The notes below the pieces were generated by a model that saw nothing but the letters and a program-made list of their open reading frames with translations, had not been told where the DNA came from and made no database searches. A DNA stretch of 25,349 nucleotides from JACMJL01 sp963791805 (GTDB lineage: Bacteria; Bacillota; Clostridia; Clostridiales; Clostridiaceae): positions 1-25,349 of the forward strand of contig CAWBTU010000005.1 in NCBI GenBank assembly GCA_963791805.1, written 5' to 3'. The position numbers and the translations under genes are program-made. The number at the start of each line of letters is the position of its first letter. The first letter of the stretch is position 1. Shown here piece after piece: positions 1 to 6,408 of this stretch.

Positions 1-81
1 TTAGGAGATAAAGTAAGCATCGTTATAAATAGAAATGGTAAACAGAAAGAACTTACAATAAAGTTTGTTCAGGTGGATTAA
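1..81 (+). CDS. C-terminal end of a PDZ-domain (HtrA/DegP-like) serine protease, partial
   Basis: The window opens inside a reading frame of 26 codons that stops at 79-81. The peptide (LGDKVSIVINRNGKQKELTI, then KFVQVD) has the pattern of the last strands of a PDZ domain: a 'GD-V---I-RNGK---L-I-' run followed by a short tail. This is how membrane-anchored HtrA/DegP-type trypsin-like proteases of Firmicutes end. The protease domain is outside the window, so only the PDZ end is visible and the assignment rests on a short match. A rho-independent terminator follows directly. Confidence 0.55.
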   Translation, partial: LGDKVSIVINRNGKQKELTIKFVQVD

Positions 82-87
82 TAAGTG

Positions 88-128
88 AAGAGGTCTTAAT
101 TAAATTTTAGGACCTCTTTTTTTTTTTT
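88..128 (+). terminator. Rho-independent terminator after the PDZ protease gene
   Basis: The arms AAGAGGTC (88-95) and GACCTCTT (111-118) pair around an AT-rich loop and run into a T tract reaching about 128. It lies 6 bases after the stop codon. From here to 317 I see only AT-rich sequence that probably carries the promoter of the next small gene. Confidence 0.85.
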
Positions 129-317
129 CTTAAAAACTTTTTTCATTTCGTGAAATAGAAGTATATTGTCTTGAATTGATATTTATTACAAATAAATACA
201 TATAAATGCGCTTACGACTAAATACGTACGTTTTAATACAAAATAATGTTTAATTAAAATTTATGTGATAAACTACTTTCAATACATGTATTACTATTTA
301 TTTTAGGAGGTGGACTT

Positions 318-446
318 ATGATTTCAATATTACCTGCAATCGCAGAGTGTACGAAAATAATTGCAACTACTGTTGGAACTGTTACTGGAGATGTAACTAA
401 ATGTGTTATAGATGTTGCTAAAGTTATAGTTTCTATACCAAAATAA
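318..446 (+). CDS. 42-residue hydrophobic small protein, unknown function
   Basis: An ATG at 318 sits 5 bases after a very strong ribosome binding site, AGGAGGTGG (305-313). The frame runs 42 codons to TAA at 444-446. The peptide starts MISILPAIAECTKIIATTVG and is mostly Ile, Val, Thr and Ala with two Cys (residues 11 and 29). It has few charges and no clear signal peptide. It may form an amphipathic or membrane-associated helix, or be a secreted or bacteriocin-like peptide; nothing in it settles this. It is monocistronic, with a terminator before it and a perfect hairpin after it. I do not recognise a family. Confidence 0.6.
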   Translation: MISILPAIAECTKIIATTVGTVTGDVTKCVIDVAKVIVSIPK

Positions 447-453
447 TAGTTCT

Positions 454-506
454 ACCTAAAAAAATGCTAACAAGCAGTAATTAAGCTTGTTAGCATTTTT
501 TTAGGT
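454..506. terminator. Perfect bidirectional terminator between the 42-aa gene and greA-like gene
   Basis: A 22-bp perfect inverted repeat (454-475 with 485-506) around a 9-base loop. A run of seven A on one side and seven T on the other lets it terminate both the + strand peptide gene and the convergent minus-strand greA-like gene. Confidence 0.85.
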
Positions 507-509
507 TAT

Positions 510-974
510 TTAATAGATTTTTTCAATTCTTACTTCGTATGTACTTTCTGGGGATACTACAGTGCAAACTGCACCAACTGACTTTCTATATATTGCAATT
601 CCAAGAGGAGATTCAATGCTAATAGCCATAATGTCAGGGTTGGTTTCTACTGTTGATACTAGACAAACTTTTTCGATATCATCAGTATCTAGAAATTTAA
701 TATCAGCTTCTCCACCAAGACCTAAAGTTCCCTCAACTATTTCTTCATCTGCTACAGTACAATTATTAAGCAAATCCTGAATCTTAAGAATCCTATCATT
801 ATTGCTTGCCTCATCATCTTTAGCAGCATCATATTCTGCGTTCTCACTTAAATCGCCATGAGCTTTTGCTTCTTTAATGGCAGCGGTTATCTCTCTTCTT
901 TTTTCTCCCTTACGTAAATCTAATTCTTCTTCTAATTGCTTTATTGCATTAAGGGTTAATATTGTCTTTTCCAT
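510..974 (-). CDS. greA: Transcript cleavage factor of the GreA/GreB family
   Basis: A 154-residue protein, close to the usual 155-160 of GreA. It inserts its coiled coil into the RNA polymerase secondary channel and stimulates cleavage of backtracked RNA. The N-terminal coiled coil (about 1-75) keeps the acidic tip motif GDLSENAEYDAAKDDEA around residues 40-56, where the Asp and Glu residues position the catalytic metal. The C-terminal half (about 80-154) matches the FKBP-like polymerase-binding domain, including 'SPLGIAIYRKSVG'. The start ATG is preceded by AAAGGATGAG. It is a single gene ending at the shared terminator. It is not near the housekeeping neighbours usual for greA, so it may be a second copy. 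Confidence 0.85.
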   Translation of the reverse strand: MEKTILTLNAIKQLEEELDLRKGEKRREITAAIKEAKAHGDLSENAEYDAAKDDEASNNDRILKIQDLLNNCTVADEEIVEGTLGLGGEADIKFLDTDDIEKVCLVSTVETNPDIMAISIESPLGIAIYRKSVGAVCTVVSPESTYEVRIEKIY

Positions 975-1231
975 GATTAATCACTCATCCTTTGCTTTTC
1001 TAATTGAAGTCCTATTTATATTGTACCATTTTTCCATTCATTTAAATCAAGTAAAAAATAAAAATATAGAAAAAAGTAAAAAAGCTCATCATCTTAAAGT
1101 CTGTTTTATTTTCGCTGATATGAAGATATGCTATAATTACCATAGGTAAAACAAGAATTTTATATGCTTACGTTTTTATATTTTTGATGCTGGAATAGTG
1201 CGTGAAATAATTTTTTTTAGGAGTGATAGAG

Positions 1232-2077
1232 TTGTTTTTGTGGGATCTTAAAATACGAAACCATATAAAAATAAAAGAGAATGAAAATCAAATCTATATA
1301 GCTCCGCATCAATTTCTTAGCAGATATATTGCACACTATACGATATCTTTTCCTAGTGGTATGAAAAGTAATAATGAGAATTCAAGTGATTTAACTTTAG
1401 TACCTGATTCAAGTGGATGCATTGTGTATACTTTCCAAAACAATGATTTTTCATCAAGCTTATGGGGAGCAACTACAAAAACAGTTAAGGTAAAGAAGGA
1501 TTCTAATTTAGATATAGTGAGATTTTTTATTGAGTTTATGCCAGGGGGGTTACATGCTATTACTGGTATAAATCAATCAGAGCTTTGTGATATTAAAGCT
1601 CCGGTAGAAGAAATTGATAAGTGTTTATCTTCTGCAATAGTTCATGCTATGGAAATTGCAAATAATGTAGATGACATGATTACAGCAGTTAACATGATAC
1701 TTTTGAAAGCCATGCAGAAAAATTGCAGACAGCATATAATAATTGACTCTGCATTAGAGAGAATTAGGTATAAAAATGGAATTATAACTATAAAAGAATT
1801 ATCCACTAATGAATATATTAGTGAACGCCATTTGAACAGACTATTTAATGAACATATTGGAATAAATGCTAAATTGTTTTTAAGACTTGTAAGAATTAAT
1901 CATTCAATGACACTGTTAAAGAAAACCGATTTAGAGAGTAACATAAACATAGCGCAAACCTTAGGATATTTTGACCAAGCTCATTTTATTCATGATTTTA
2001 AGCAGATATGTGGTGTTACCCCGAATTCCTTTTCTAAAAACATGTCCGATTTTTACAATGAACCCTTTAAATACTGA
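1232..2077 (+). CDS. AraC-family transcriptional regulator
   Basis: A DNA-binding regulator with a C-terminal AraC-type double helix-turn-helix of about 100 residues (the region from IIIDSALERI to the end). The motif 'IAQTLGYFDQAHFIHDFKQICGVTP' marks the second HTH. The N-terminal 150 residues resemble the sensing domain found in AraC proteins with a DUF6597-like front half; its ligand is unknown. I chose TTG at 1232 because AGGAG (1219-1223) lies 8 bases upstream. An in-frame GTG at 1223 overlaps that site and is less likely. A VOC-fold gene follows 40 bases later, so the regulator may control the two genes downstream of it. Confidence 0.85.
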   Translation: MFLWDLKIRNHIKIKENENQIYIAPHQFLSRYIAHYTISFPSGMKSNNENSSDLTLVPDSSGCIVYTFQNNDFSSSLWGATTKTVKVKKDSNLDIVRFFIEFMPGGLHAITGINQSELCDIKAPVEEIDKCLSSAIVHAMEIANNVDDMITAVNMILLKAMQKNCRQHIIIDSALERIRYKNGIITIKELSTNEYISERHLNRLFNEHIGINAKLFLRLVRINHSMTLLKKTDLESNINIAQTLGYFDQAHFIHDFKQICGVTPNSFSKNMSDFYNEPFKY

Positions 2078-2117
2078 ATTATAATAAAAATATAAAACTA
2101 GCAGGAGGAAAAGAAGA

Positions 2118-2585
2118 ATGAAGTTTATGTGTCCATTAGTAGTTGTTAAGGATATTTCTGTTTCAAGAAATTTTTATGAAACAGTGCTTAATCAAAAAGT
2201 AATACTGGACTTCGGTGCCAATATTACTTTTGAGGGAGATTTTGCATTGCAATCAAAAGAAACTTGGATTGATTTTATTGATAAAACAGATGAGGACATC
2301 AAAGAAAAATCAAATAACGCTGAGTTATATTTTGAAGAAGATTCTTTTGATGACTTCATGGAAGGCTTAGAAAGTTATCCAGATTTAAAATATGTGCATG
2401 GCGTTAAAGAGTATCCCTGGGGTCAAAGGGTTATTCGTTTCTATGACCCTGATATGCATATAATAGAAGTTGGAGAAAATATGGTGAGTGTGGTAAAAAG
2501 ATTTTTAAAGCAAGGCTTGTCTGTTGAGAAGGTAGCACAAATCACACAGTATCCAACTGAATTTATCAATAAGTGTTTAGAGTAA
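2118..2585 (+). CDS. Glyoxalase/bleomycin-resistance (VOC superfamily) protein
   Basis: A 155-residue protein with a single VOC domain. It opens 'MKFMCPLVVVKDISVSRNFYETVLNQKV', the beta-alpha-beta start of the fold, and has the typical end 'RVIRFYDPDMHIIEVGENM' around residue 110-128, where the last Glu is a usual metal ligand. About 25 extra C-terminal residues form a likely helix. The family includes glyoxalase I, dioxygenases and antibiotic-binding proteins, so the substrate is not predictable. The RBS is AGGAGG (2103-2108). It sits between the AraC regulator and a DUF3795 gene, probably one transcript. Confidence 0.8.
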   Translation: MKFMCPLVVVKDISVSRNFYETVLNQKVILDFGANITFEGDFALQSKETWIDFIDKTDEDIKEKSNNAELYFEEDSFDDFMEGLESYPDLKYVHGVKEYPWGQRVIRFYDPDMHIIEVGENMVSVVKRFLKQGLSVEKVAQITQYPTEFINKCLE

Positions 2586-2632
2586 TTATGAAACAAGCTT
2601 AAATAAAAATTTATAGGTTGGGAGAATAAATC

Positions 2633-2896
2633 ATGATAGAATCGAGATGCGGCATTTTATGCTCAGAATGTGAGTATAAAGAAAAAATGAATTGCAAAGG
2701 CTGTGTGAATATTAATAAACCCTTTTGGGGTGAGAAATGTCCAGTAAAATCTTGCTGTGAAGGAAAATCACTGGTGCATTGCGGGAAATGTAGTGAATTC
2801 CCCTGTGATTTGCTTAATCAATTTGCATATGATAAAGAACAAGGTGATGATGGAAAAAGAATTGAACAATGTAAAAAATGGGGATGTGAGAGCTAG
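2633..2896 (+). CDS. DUF3795 Cys-rich putative metal-binding protein
   Basis: An 87-residue protein with eleven cysteines arranged as CGILCSEC, CKGC, CPVKSCC, CGKCSEFPC and a final C. The opening 'RCGILCSECEYK' and the 'CGKCSEFPCDLL' segment are diagnostic of DUF3795 proteins, which are common in anaerobes and probably bind zinc or an iron-sulfur cluster. The function is not known. It follows the VOC gene by 47 bases with RBS GGGAG, and probably belongs to the same transcript. Confidence 0.8.
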   Translation: MIESRCGILCSECEYKEKMNCKGCVNINKPFWGEKCPVKSCCEGKSLVHCGKCSEFPCDLLNQFAYDKEQGDDGKRIEQCKKWGCES

Positions 2897-3216
2897 GAGA
2901 GGATTTTTAATACTTCAGAACCTGTAGCTAAAGTATAAATTTCAATTCTCATTCACAAATGAGCCTTATTTTATCTTAAAGTGAGAATCACTTCAACTAA
3001 ATATAGAGTATAATTAAATTATGTAAAAACCATTTTCTTCCCAATTAGCGCTGGAGTAAGTAACCAGTGCTTTTTTAGTTAGAGTAAATTTTTATATGAT
3101 TGGGGAGTTTCTAAAAAGATATTAGATGTTATAATTTTTTTTAATTTTTTGTTAAAAAAAATTACTAAAAGTTGTATAATTAATTAAAGAATTTCTTATA
3201 ATAAGGGGGAAACATC
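2897..3216. other. Intergenic stretch with two hairpins and a possible short transcript
   Basis: No reading frame with a credible RBS is seen. A small hairpin (AAGTGA-GAA-TCACTT, 2979-2993) could end the DUF3795 transcript. A TATAAT box lies at 3009-3014, and a terminator-like stem follows at 3047-3077. A leader or small RNA of about 55 bases could fit between them. The last part, ending in AAGGGGG at 3204-3209, is the promoter and RBS region of the next gene. Confidence 0.4.
3047..3077 (+). terminator. Terminator-like hairpin
   Basis: AGCGCTGG (3047-3054) pairs with CCAGTGCT (3064-3071), with one G-T pair, followed by TTTTTT. It is 150 bases after the DUF3795 stop, so it could end that operon or a short independent RNA. 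Confidence 0.6.
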
Positions 3217-3369
3217 ATGAAGATAATGTGTAAGTGTGGAAACATAGAAAATTTAGAATCAGATGTACAAACTCAAAACTTTGAACCCAGAAACTGTGAC
3301 GATGGATCAATAGCAGTAGTATGTAAGAAATGTAATGAAATAGTATTTTTAAAACCCAAAAATAATTAG
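3217..3369 (+). CDS. 50-residue zinc-ribbon-like small protein
   Basis: ATG at 3217 follows AAGGGGGAAACATC, and the frame is closed by TAG at 3367-3369. The peptide has two Cys pairs, CKCGN at residues 5-9 and CKKC at 36-39, plus a lone Cys27. Two CXC/CXXC knuckles about 30 residues apart are the layout of a zinc ribbon. No enzymatic domain fits in 50 residues; a role as a small regulator or metal-binding adaptor is possible. It has its own RBS and a terminator 18 bases after the stop, so it is a real short monocistronic gene. Confidence 0.65.
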   Translation: MKIMCKCGNIENLESDVQTQNFEPRNCDDGSIAVVCKKCNEIVFLKPKNN

Positions 3370-3386
3370 AAAGAAATATAAAAGTT

Positions 3387-3419
3387 GCTCTGAGGGATTC
3401 CTCGGAGCTTTATTTTTTT
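3387..3419 (+). terminator. Terminator of the zinc-ribbon gene
   Basis: GCTCTGAGG pairs with CCTCGGAGC (one G-T pair) around a GATT loop, followed by TTTATTTTTTT. Confidence 0.85.
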
Positions 3420-3426
3420 CACAAAA

Positions 3427-3463
3427 TGTCACTTTATTGGTGCCTGGCACCAATAAAGTGACA
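3427..3463. repeat. 37-bp perfect palindromic repeat, copy 1
   Basis: Two 18-base arms pair perfectly around a single central T. The outer ends are TGTCAC and GTGACA, and the core is GGTGCC-T-GGCACC. Copies with the same ends and core lie at 7514-7565 and 24240-24276. The inner part of the arms differs between copies. This copy lies between a terminator and the next promoter. Confidence 0.85.
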
Positions 3464-3511
3464 AACGCTAAAAGGGTATGGAATTGATACTGAAAATTTA
3501 TATTTAGTCAC

Positions 3512-3527
3512 CAGATTATATAATCTG
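3512..3527. promoter_or_regulatory. 16-bp perfect palindrome upstream of the DUF2935-like gene
   Basis: CAGATTATATAATCTG is a perfect dyad 39 bases upstream of the ATG at 3566, followed by alternating TA-rich sequence (3528-3549) that could hold a -10 box. Its place and symmetry suit an operator for a dimeric regulator, but no regulator can be named. Confidence 0.35.
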
Positions 3528-3565
3528 CATATTATATATAGTATATAATTTTCAGGGGGAAATAT

Positions 3566-3994
3566 ATGTATTGTCATACTTACATTAATCAATTTTCTTG
3601 TGTTTTTAACGAACTACAATTGTGGAGCCGTATTTCCAGTGAACATCCAACCTTCATTAAGAATGTAGCGCTGCTTTCTAAAGTTAGGCTGCCAAAATCA
3701 GCAGGGGATAGGCTAGATGAGGTGCATAAAAGATTTTTGGAGTTGTATAACAATATAGTATATCTAAAGAGAATTGTAAATGGAAATCCTAATTTATATA
3801 AAAAACATATTATTGCTGTAAGAAAAGTTATTAATGAATTTTTACAATATGATACTTACGTTCTATCTTTTTATCCTCAATTATTGAATTATGGAAAAAA
3901 TAATGGTGCTTGGCAAGAATTAGTTAAGCATATTATTAGTGAACAAACTTTTATGCTTGAATTATTTAAAGATTTAAGACAACAAATAGGATAA
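3566..3994 (+). CDS. Short DUF2935-like helical protein
   Basis: A 142-residue, mostly helical protein with RBS AGGGGGAAAT. Residues 10-31 (FSCVFNELQLWSRISSEHPTFI) match the start of DUF2935 proteins, where E, W and EH/DH are conserved in 'E-FWLQI--DH--FI'. The family is typical of spore-forming Firmicutes and is usually about 260-280 residues with two related helical bundles; only the first is present here. The conserved Glu and His suggest a ferritin-like metal site, but the function is unknown. A related, broken, full-length gene lies at 21608-22396. It is monocistronic, with a terminator 11 bases after the stop. Confidence 0.6.
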   Translation: MYCHTYINQFSCVFNELQLWSRISSEHPTFIKNVALLSKVRLPKSAGDRLDEVHKRFLELYNNIVYLKRIVNGNPNLYKKHIIAVRKVINEFLQYDTYVLSFYPQLLNYGKNNGAWQELVKHIISEQTFMLELFKDLRQQIG

Positions 3995-4004
3995 GCAAAA
4001 CTTT

Positions 4005-4036
4005 AAAAAGCTCGGTAAAATCACCGAGCTTTTTTT
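4005..4036. terminator. Terminator between the DUF2935-like gene and the convergent small membrane gene
   Basis: AAAAAGCTCGGT (4005-4016) pairs with ACCGAGCTTTTT, with T runs on both strands, so it can serve both convergent genes. Confidence 0.85.
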
Positions 4037-4050
4037 ACAATAATACTTTT

Positions 4051-4203
4051 TCAGGTCCGTCCTTTTTTTGTAACCCAATCCACCACAAAAACTATTGCTG
4101 CTACTACAAGTAGTAGATGGATTAAGCTGCCACCAATCCTAAATATAAGCCCTAAAGCCCAAAATAAAAGTACAACTCCTGCTATCCAACGTAAAATAGC
4201 CAT
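4051..4203 (-). CDS. Lmo0937-family small membrane protein
   Basis: A 50-residue protein (MAILRWIAGVVLLFWALGLI at the start), with ATG at 4203 and TCA (stop) at 4051-4053. Two hydrophobic helices (about 4-21 and 27-41) are separated by 'FRIGGSLIH', and the C-terminus is basic (KKGR). The pattern 'RW--G---L-WALGLIF-IGG-LIHLLLV-AAI-F' is that of the Lmo0937 family of small membrane proteins in Firmicutes, often stress-induced and of unknown function. An RBS-like AGGCAGG lies upstream on the minus strand. Confidence 0.8.
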   Translation of the reverse strand: MAILRWIAGVVLLFWALGLIFRIGGSLIHLLLVVAAIVFVVDWVTKKGRT

Positions 4204-4457
4204 ATAATTACCTGCCTTTCAATGTTATTTGTCAATATTAAAAATGCCTCAAGTATATTGTGAGTAATAATTCTATTTTCATTCCATAAAGTTTTATTTT
4301 ATTTTTTCATTTAATAATTATGATTCTAACCAGAGATACATTAAGAAAACATTCAAGATTTTCAAATGACTTAATTTAAAGAATAATAAAATTAAAGTAG
4401 TAAACCATAAACATTATACATTTCAATTCTAGATACATGGCTGGAGGTATTAATCAT

Positions 4458-5516
4458 ATGAAAAAGAAAAAATTAATTCAAATATTTTCAGTTATTGTTT
4501 TAATTGTTATTATATCAGGTTCTTTAATAATCAAAGGTTTAACTACAACAAAGCATGGCAACCTTAGTATTAAGCTTGCTGTAATGTTAAAAATGGATAA
4601 GTATTTTAATTCAAGTTCAATTAATAGAAAATCAATACCTGAAATACGGGAATCTTTAGATAAACAATCTACCAAATGGAGGGCTAAACCTATAGCATTC
4701 TCAAACATAATAAATATGTATATTCTCACAGCTTCAAATCAGGTTCCAATTAGAATTTACACCCCTGAAGGTGGAGATAAGTTCCCAATTATTATTTATT
4801 CCCATGGCGGATCTTGGATTAGCGGGAACTTGAATACTCATGATAGTATATGTAGAAAATTATCAAAGAAAACAAATGCAATAGTGGTATCTGTAGATTA
4901 TCGCTTAGCGCCAGAAAATCCTTTTCCAGCTGGTCTTAATGATGTATATAATGTTTTGCAGTGGGTCTCTAAAAATGCAGAGAGTATTAAGGGTAATCGT
5001 CAATACATATGTGTTGCAGGAGACAGTGCAGGTGGAAATCTATCTGCTGCAGTTTCTCAAATGGCACGTGATAAAAATGGACCTAATATAGCATGCCAAG
5101 TATTAATATATCCAGCTACAAATATTTTTCAGTTAGACAGCAAGTCCTGGAATTATTTCGCTAATGATTATATTCTTACAAAGGAAAAATCACAAAAATA
5201 TATATCACTATATACTCCCAAAATTGAAGATAGAGAAAGCCCATATGCATCTCCATTACTTACTAAAGACTTTAAAAACTTACCTGATGCGCTTGTAATA
5301 ACAGCAGAATTTGATCCCTTAAGAGATGAGGGAGAAGCATATGCTCAAAGGCTTAGCGAAGAAGGTGTTTCATCAGTTTATACTAGATATAAAGGTGTAA
5401 CACATGGATTTATTTCAATGGATAGTTTATTAAAAGAATCTGATAAAGCCTTAAATGAAATTTCATTGTTTGTACGAAAGAAATTTAATAATGGGGCTCA
5501 CATATCTAAAATGTGA
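4458..5516 (+). CDS. Membrane-anchored alpha/beta-hydrolase (HSL-type esterase/lipase)
   Basis: An alpha/beta-hydrolase of the hormone-sensitive-lipase type, 352 residues. Residues 1-27 are a lysine-rich start and a hydrophobic signal anchor, so the enzyme probably faces outside. The oxyanion motif HGGSW is at 116-120, the nucleophile elbow GDSAGG at 188-193 with Ser190, and the likely acid and base are Asp286 (EFDPLRDEG) and His316 (THGF). All key residues are present, so it should be an active carboxylesterase; the substrate is unknown. I chose ATG 4458 because GGAGGT (4443-4448) lies 9 bases upstream; an in-frame ATG at 4437 has no RBS. It stands alone, ending at a hairpin. Confidence 0.88.
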   Translation: MKKKKLIQIFSVIVLIVIISGSLIIKGLTTTKHGNLSIKLAVMLKMDKYFNSSSINRKSIPEIRESLDKQSTKWRAKPIAFSNIINMYILTASNQVPIRIYTPEGGDKFPIIIYSHGGSWISGNLNTHDSICRKLSKKTNAIVVSVDYRLAPENPFPAGLNDVYNVLQWVSKNAESIKGNRQYICVAGDSAGGNLSAAVSQMARDKNGPNIACQVLIYPATNIFQLDSKSWNYFANDYILTKEKSQKYISLYTPKIEDRESPYASPLLTKDFKNLPDALVITAEFDPLRDEGEAYAQRLSEEGVSSVYTRYKGVTHGFISMDSLLKESDKALNEISLFVRKKFNNGAHISKM

Positions 5517-5538
5517 ATTAATACTATACATGAAATAA

Positions 5539-5560
5539 AGAGCATCTTAAATGATGCTCT
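5539..5560 (-). terminator. Hairpin terminating the convergent genes
   Basis: AGAGCATC and GATGCTCT pair around six bases. Read on the minus strand the stem is followed by TTTATTTC, so it best serves the minus-strand coat-like gene; it also follows the esterase stop by 22 bases. Confidence 0.65.
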
Positions 5561-5565
5561 AATTG

Positions 5566-6000
5566 TTAGTAACCGTAGTTTTCTCCAAAACCCCAAGGAT
5601 AGGATGAGTAATAATTGTTATATGGGTAATAATTCTGATAATAAGGATTATAATAATTGTTATACGGATTGAAACCATCATAATATTGAGTGTAGCCAGT
5701 ATAATATGGATTATAACCATAAGGATATGAAGGATTAAAATATGGTGCACGAGCTCCTTGTTGTGCTTGGTATTGCTGAGGTGTCATCTGTGAGCCCATT
5801 CCACTCATCATTGGATAGCACATATAAGGCATTCCTTGCATTCCCATTTGAGCTTGCATCATAGGATTTTGTTGCATAGGGTTTTGCATCATTGGGTTCT
5901 GTTGCATAGGATTAGATTGATTTACATTAGGCATTTGTTGAGGACTTTGCATACCCTCATTTCCCATATTCTCAGTACCTTGCATTGATCTATAGAACAT
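5566..6000 (-). CDS. Tyr-rich, Met/Gln-rich low-complexity spore coat-like protein
   Basis: A 144-residue low-complexity protein with three zones. Residues 1-28 begin MFYRSMQG. Residues 30-60 are Met/Gln/Asn/Pro-rich and carry an exact ten-residue tandem repeat (NPMQQNPMMQ, 30-39 and 40-49), then 'CYPMMSGM'. Residues 87-144 hold 22 tyrosines with Asn, Pro and Gly. Such Tyr-rich tails are typical of spore coat or exosporium proteins that become cross-linked through dityrosine. It is the same length as the protein at 23747-24181 and shares its opening and the C-x-MMSGM motif, so the two are paralogues. It is divergent from the SASP gene at 6143, with 142 bases between. The role is inferred from composition and neighbours. 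Confidence 0.65.
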   Translation of the reverse strand: MFYRSMQGTENMGNEGMQSPQQMPNVNQSNPMQQNPMMQNPMQQNPMMQAQMGMQGMPYMCYPMMSGMGSQMTPQQYQAQQGARAPYFNPSYPYGYNPYYTGYTQYYDGFNPYNNYYNPYYQNYYPYNNYYSSYPWGFGENYGY

Positions 6001-6142
6001 TGAAGACCGCCACTAATTTTTACTACCATAGTATAATATGAATTAACTGAAGAAATGTTACATTTTCATAATATAAATACAAACTTTTCTTAGTATATCT
6101 TTATACAAAAAAGTTAAACTAATAAAATGGAGGTGATATTAT

Positions 6143-6349
6143 ATGAGTAAAGGACCTTTAGTTCCAGGTGCTAAAGAAGCACTTCATAAACTAAAAATAG
6201 AAAACGCTAATGAAATAGGTATAAAGCTTAATGATAATTACAAAGGTGATGTATCATCAAAGGATAATGGTTTAATAGGCGGCCAAATAGGTGGTATGCT
6301 CACAAAGAAAATGGTAGAGGAATACGAAAAAAAATTAATTGATAAATAG
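6143..6349 (+). CDS. Alpha/beta-type small acid-soluble spore protein (variant)
   Basis: A 68-residue SASP, which coats and protects spore DNA in the forespore. It has the family start 'LVPGAKEALHKLKIENANEIGI' and the end 'NGLIGGQIGG-----KKMVEEYEKKL'. RBS GGAGGTGAT lies before the ATG. Two details differ from the second SASP here (7802-7996). The GPR protease site, normally E-(I/F)-A, reads E20-N21-A22. The Gly-rich DNA-binding core carries four extra residues that double IGG (IGGQIGG, 45-51). It is expected to be made late in the forespore, but I could not identify a convincing sigma-G promoter. Confidence 0.88.
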   Translation: MSKGPLVPGAKEALHKLKIENANEIGIKLNDNYKGDVSSKDNGLIGGQIGGMLTKKMVEEYEKKLIDK

Positions 6350-6359
6350 ATTTATACAA

Positions 6360-6400
6360 AAAAACTTTGGAAAAACAAAATGTTTGAATCCAAAGTTTTT
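6360..6400. terminator. Bidirectional terminator between SASP gene and cotJC
   Basis: AAAAACTTTGGA (6360-6371) pairs with TCCAAAGTTTTT (6389-6400) around an A-rich loop. Both strands end in T runs, serving the + strand SASP gene and the minus-strand cotJ operon. Confidence 0.85.
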
Positions 6401-6408
6401 AATAAATA

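Noticed and set aside
877..1149. Plus-strand open frame overlapping the start of the greA-like gene
   Set aside because: It covers the reverse complement of the GreA coiled coil and AT-rich intergenic DNA, without a usable RBS.
2979..2993. Operator or riboswitch in the DUF3795 3' region
   Set aside because: Only a six-base stem with a three-base loop is seen; no conserved riboswitch core can be recognised.
6040..6130. Sigma-G promoter for the SASP gene at 6143 (CATAATA as -10)
   Set aside because: The -10-like CATAATA is present, but no matching -35 box is found at 16-18 bases; the nearest GAATTA is about 21 bases away.
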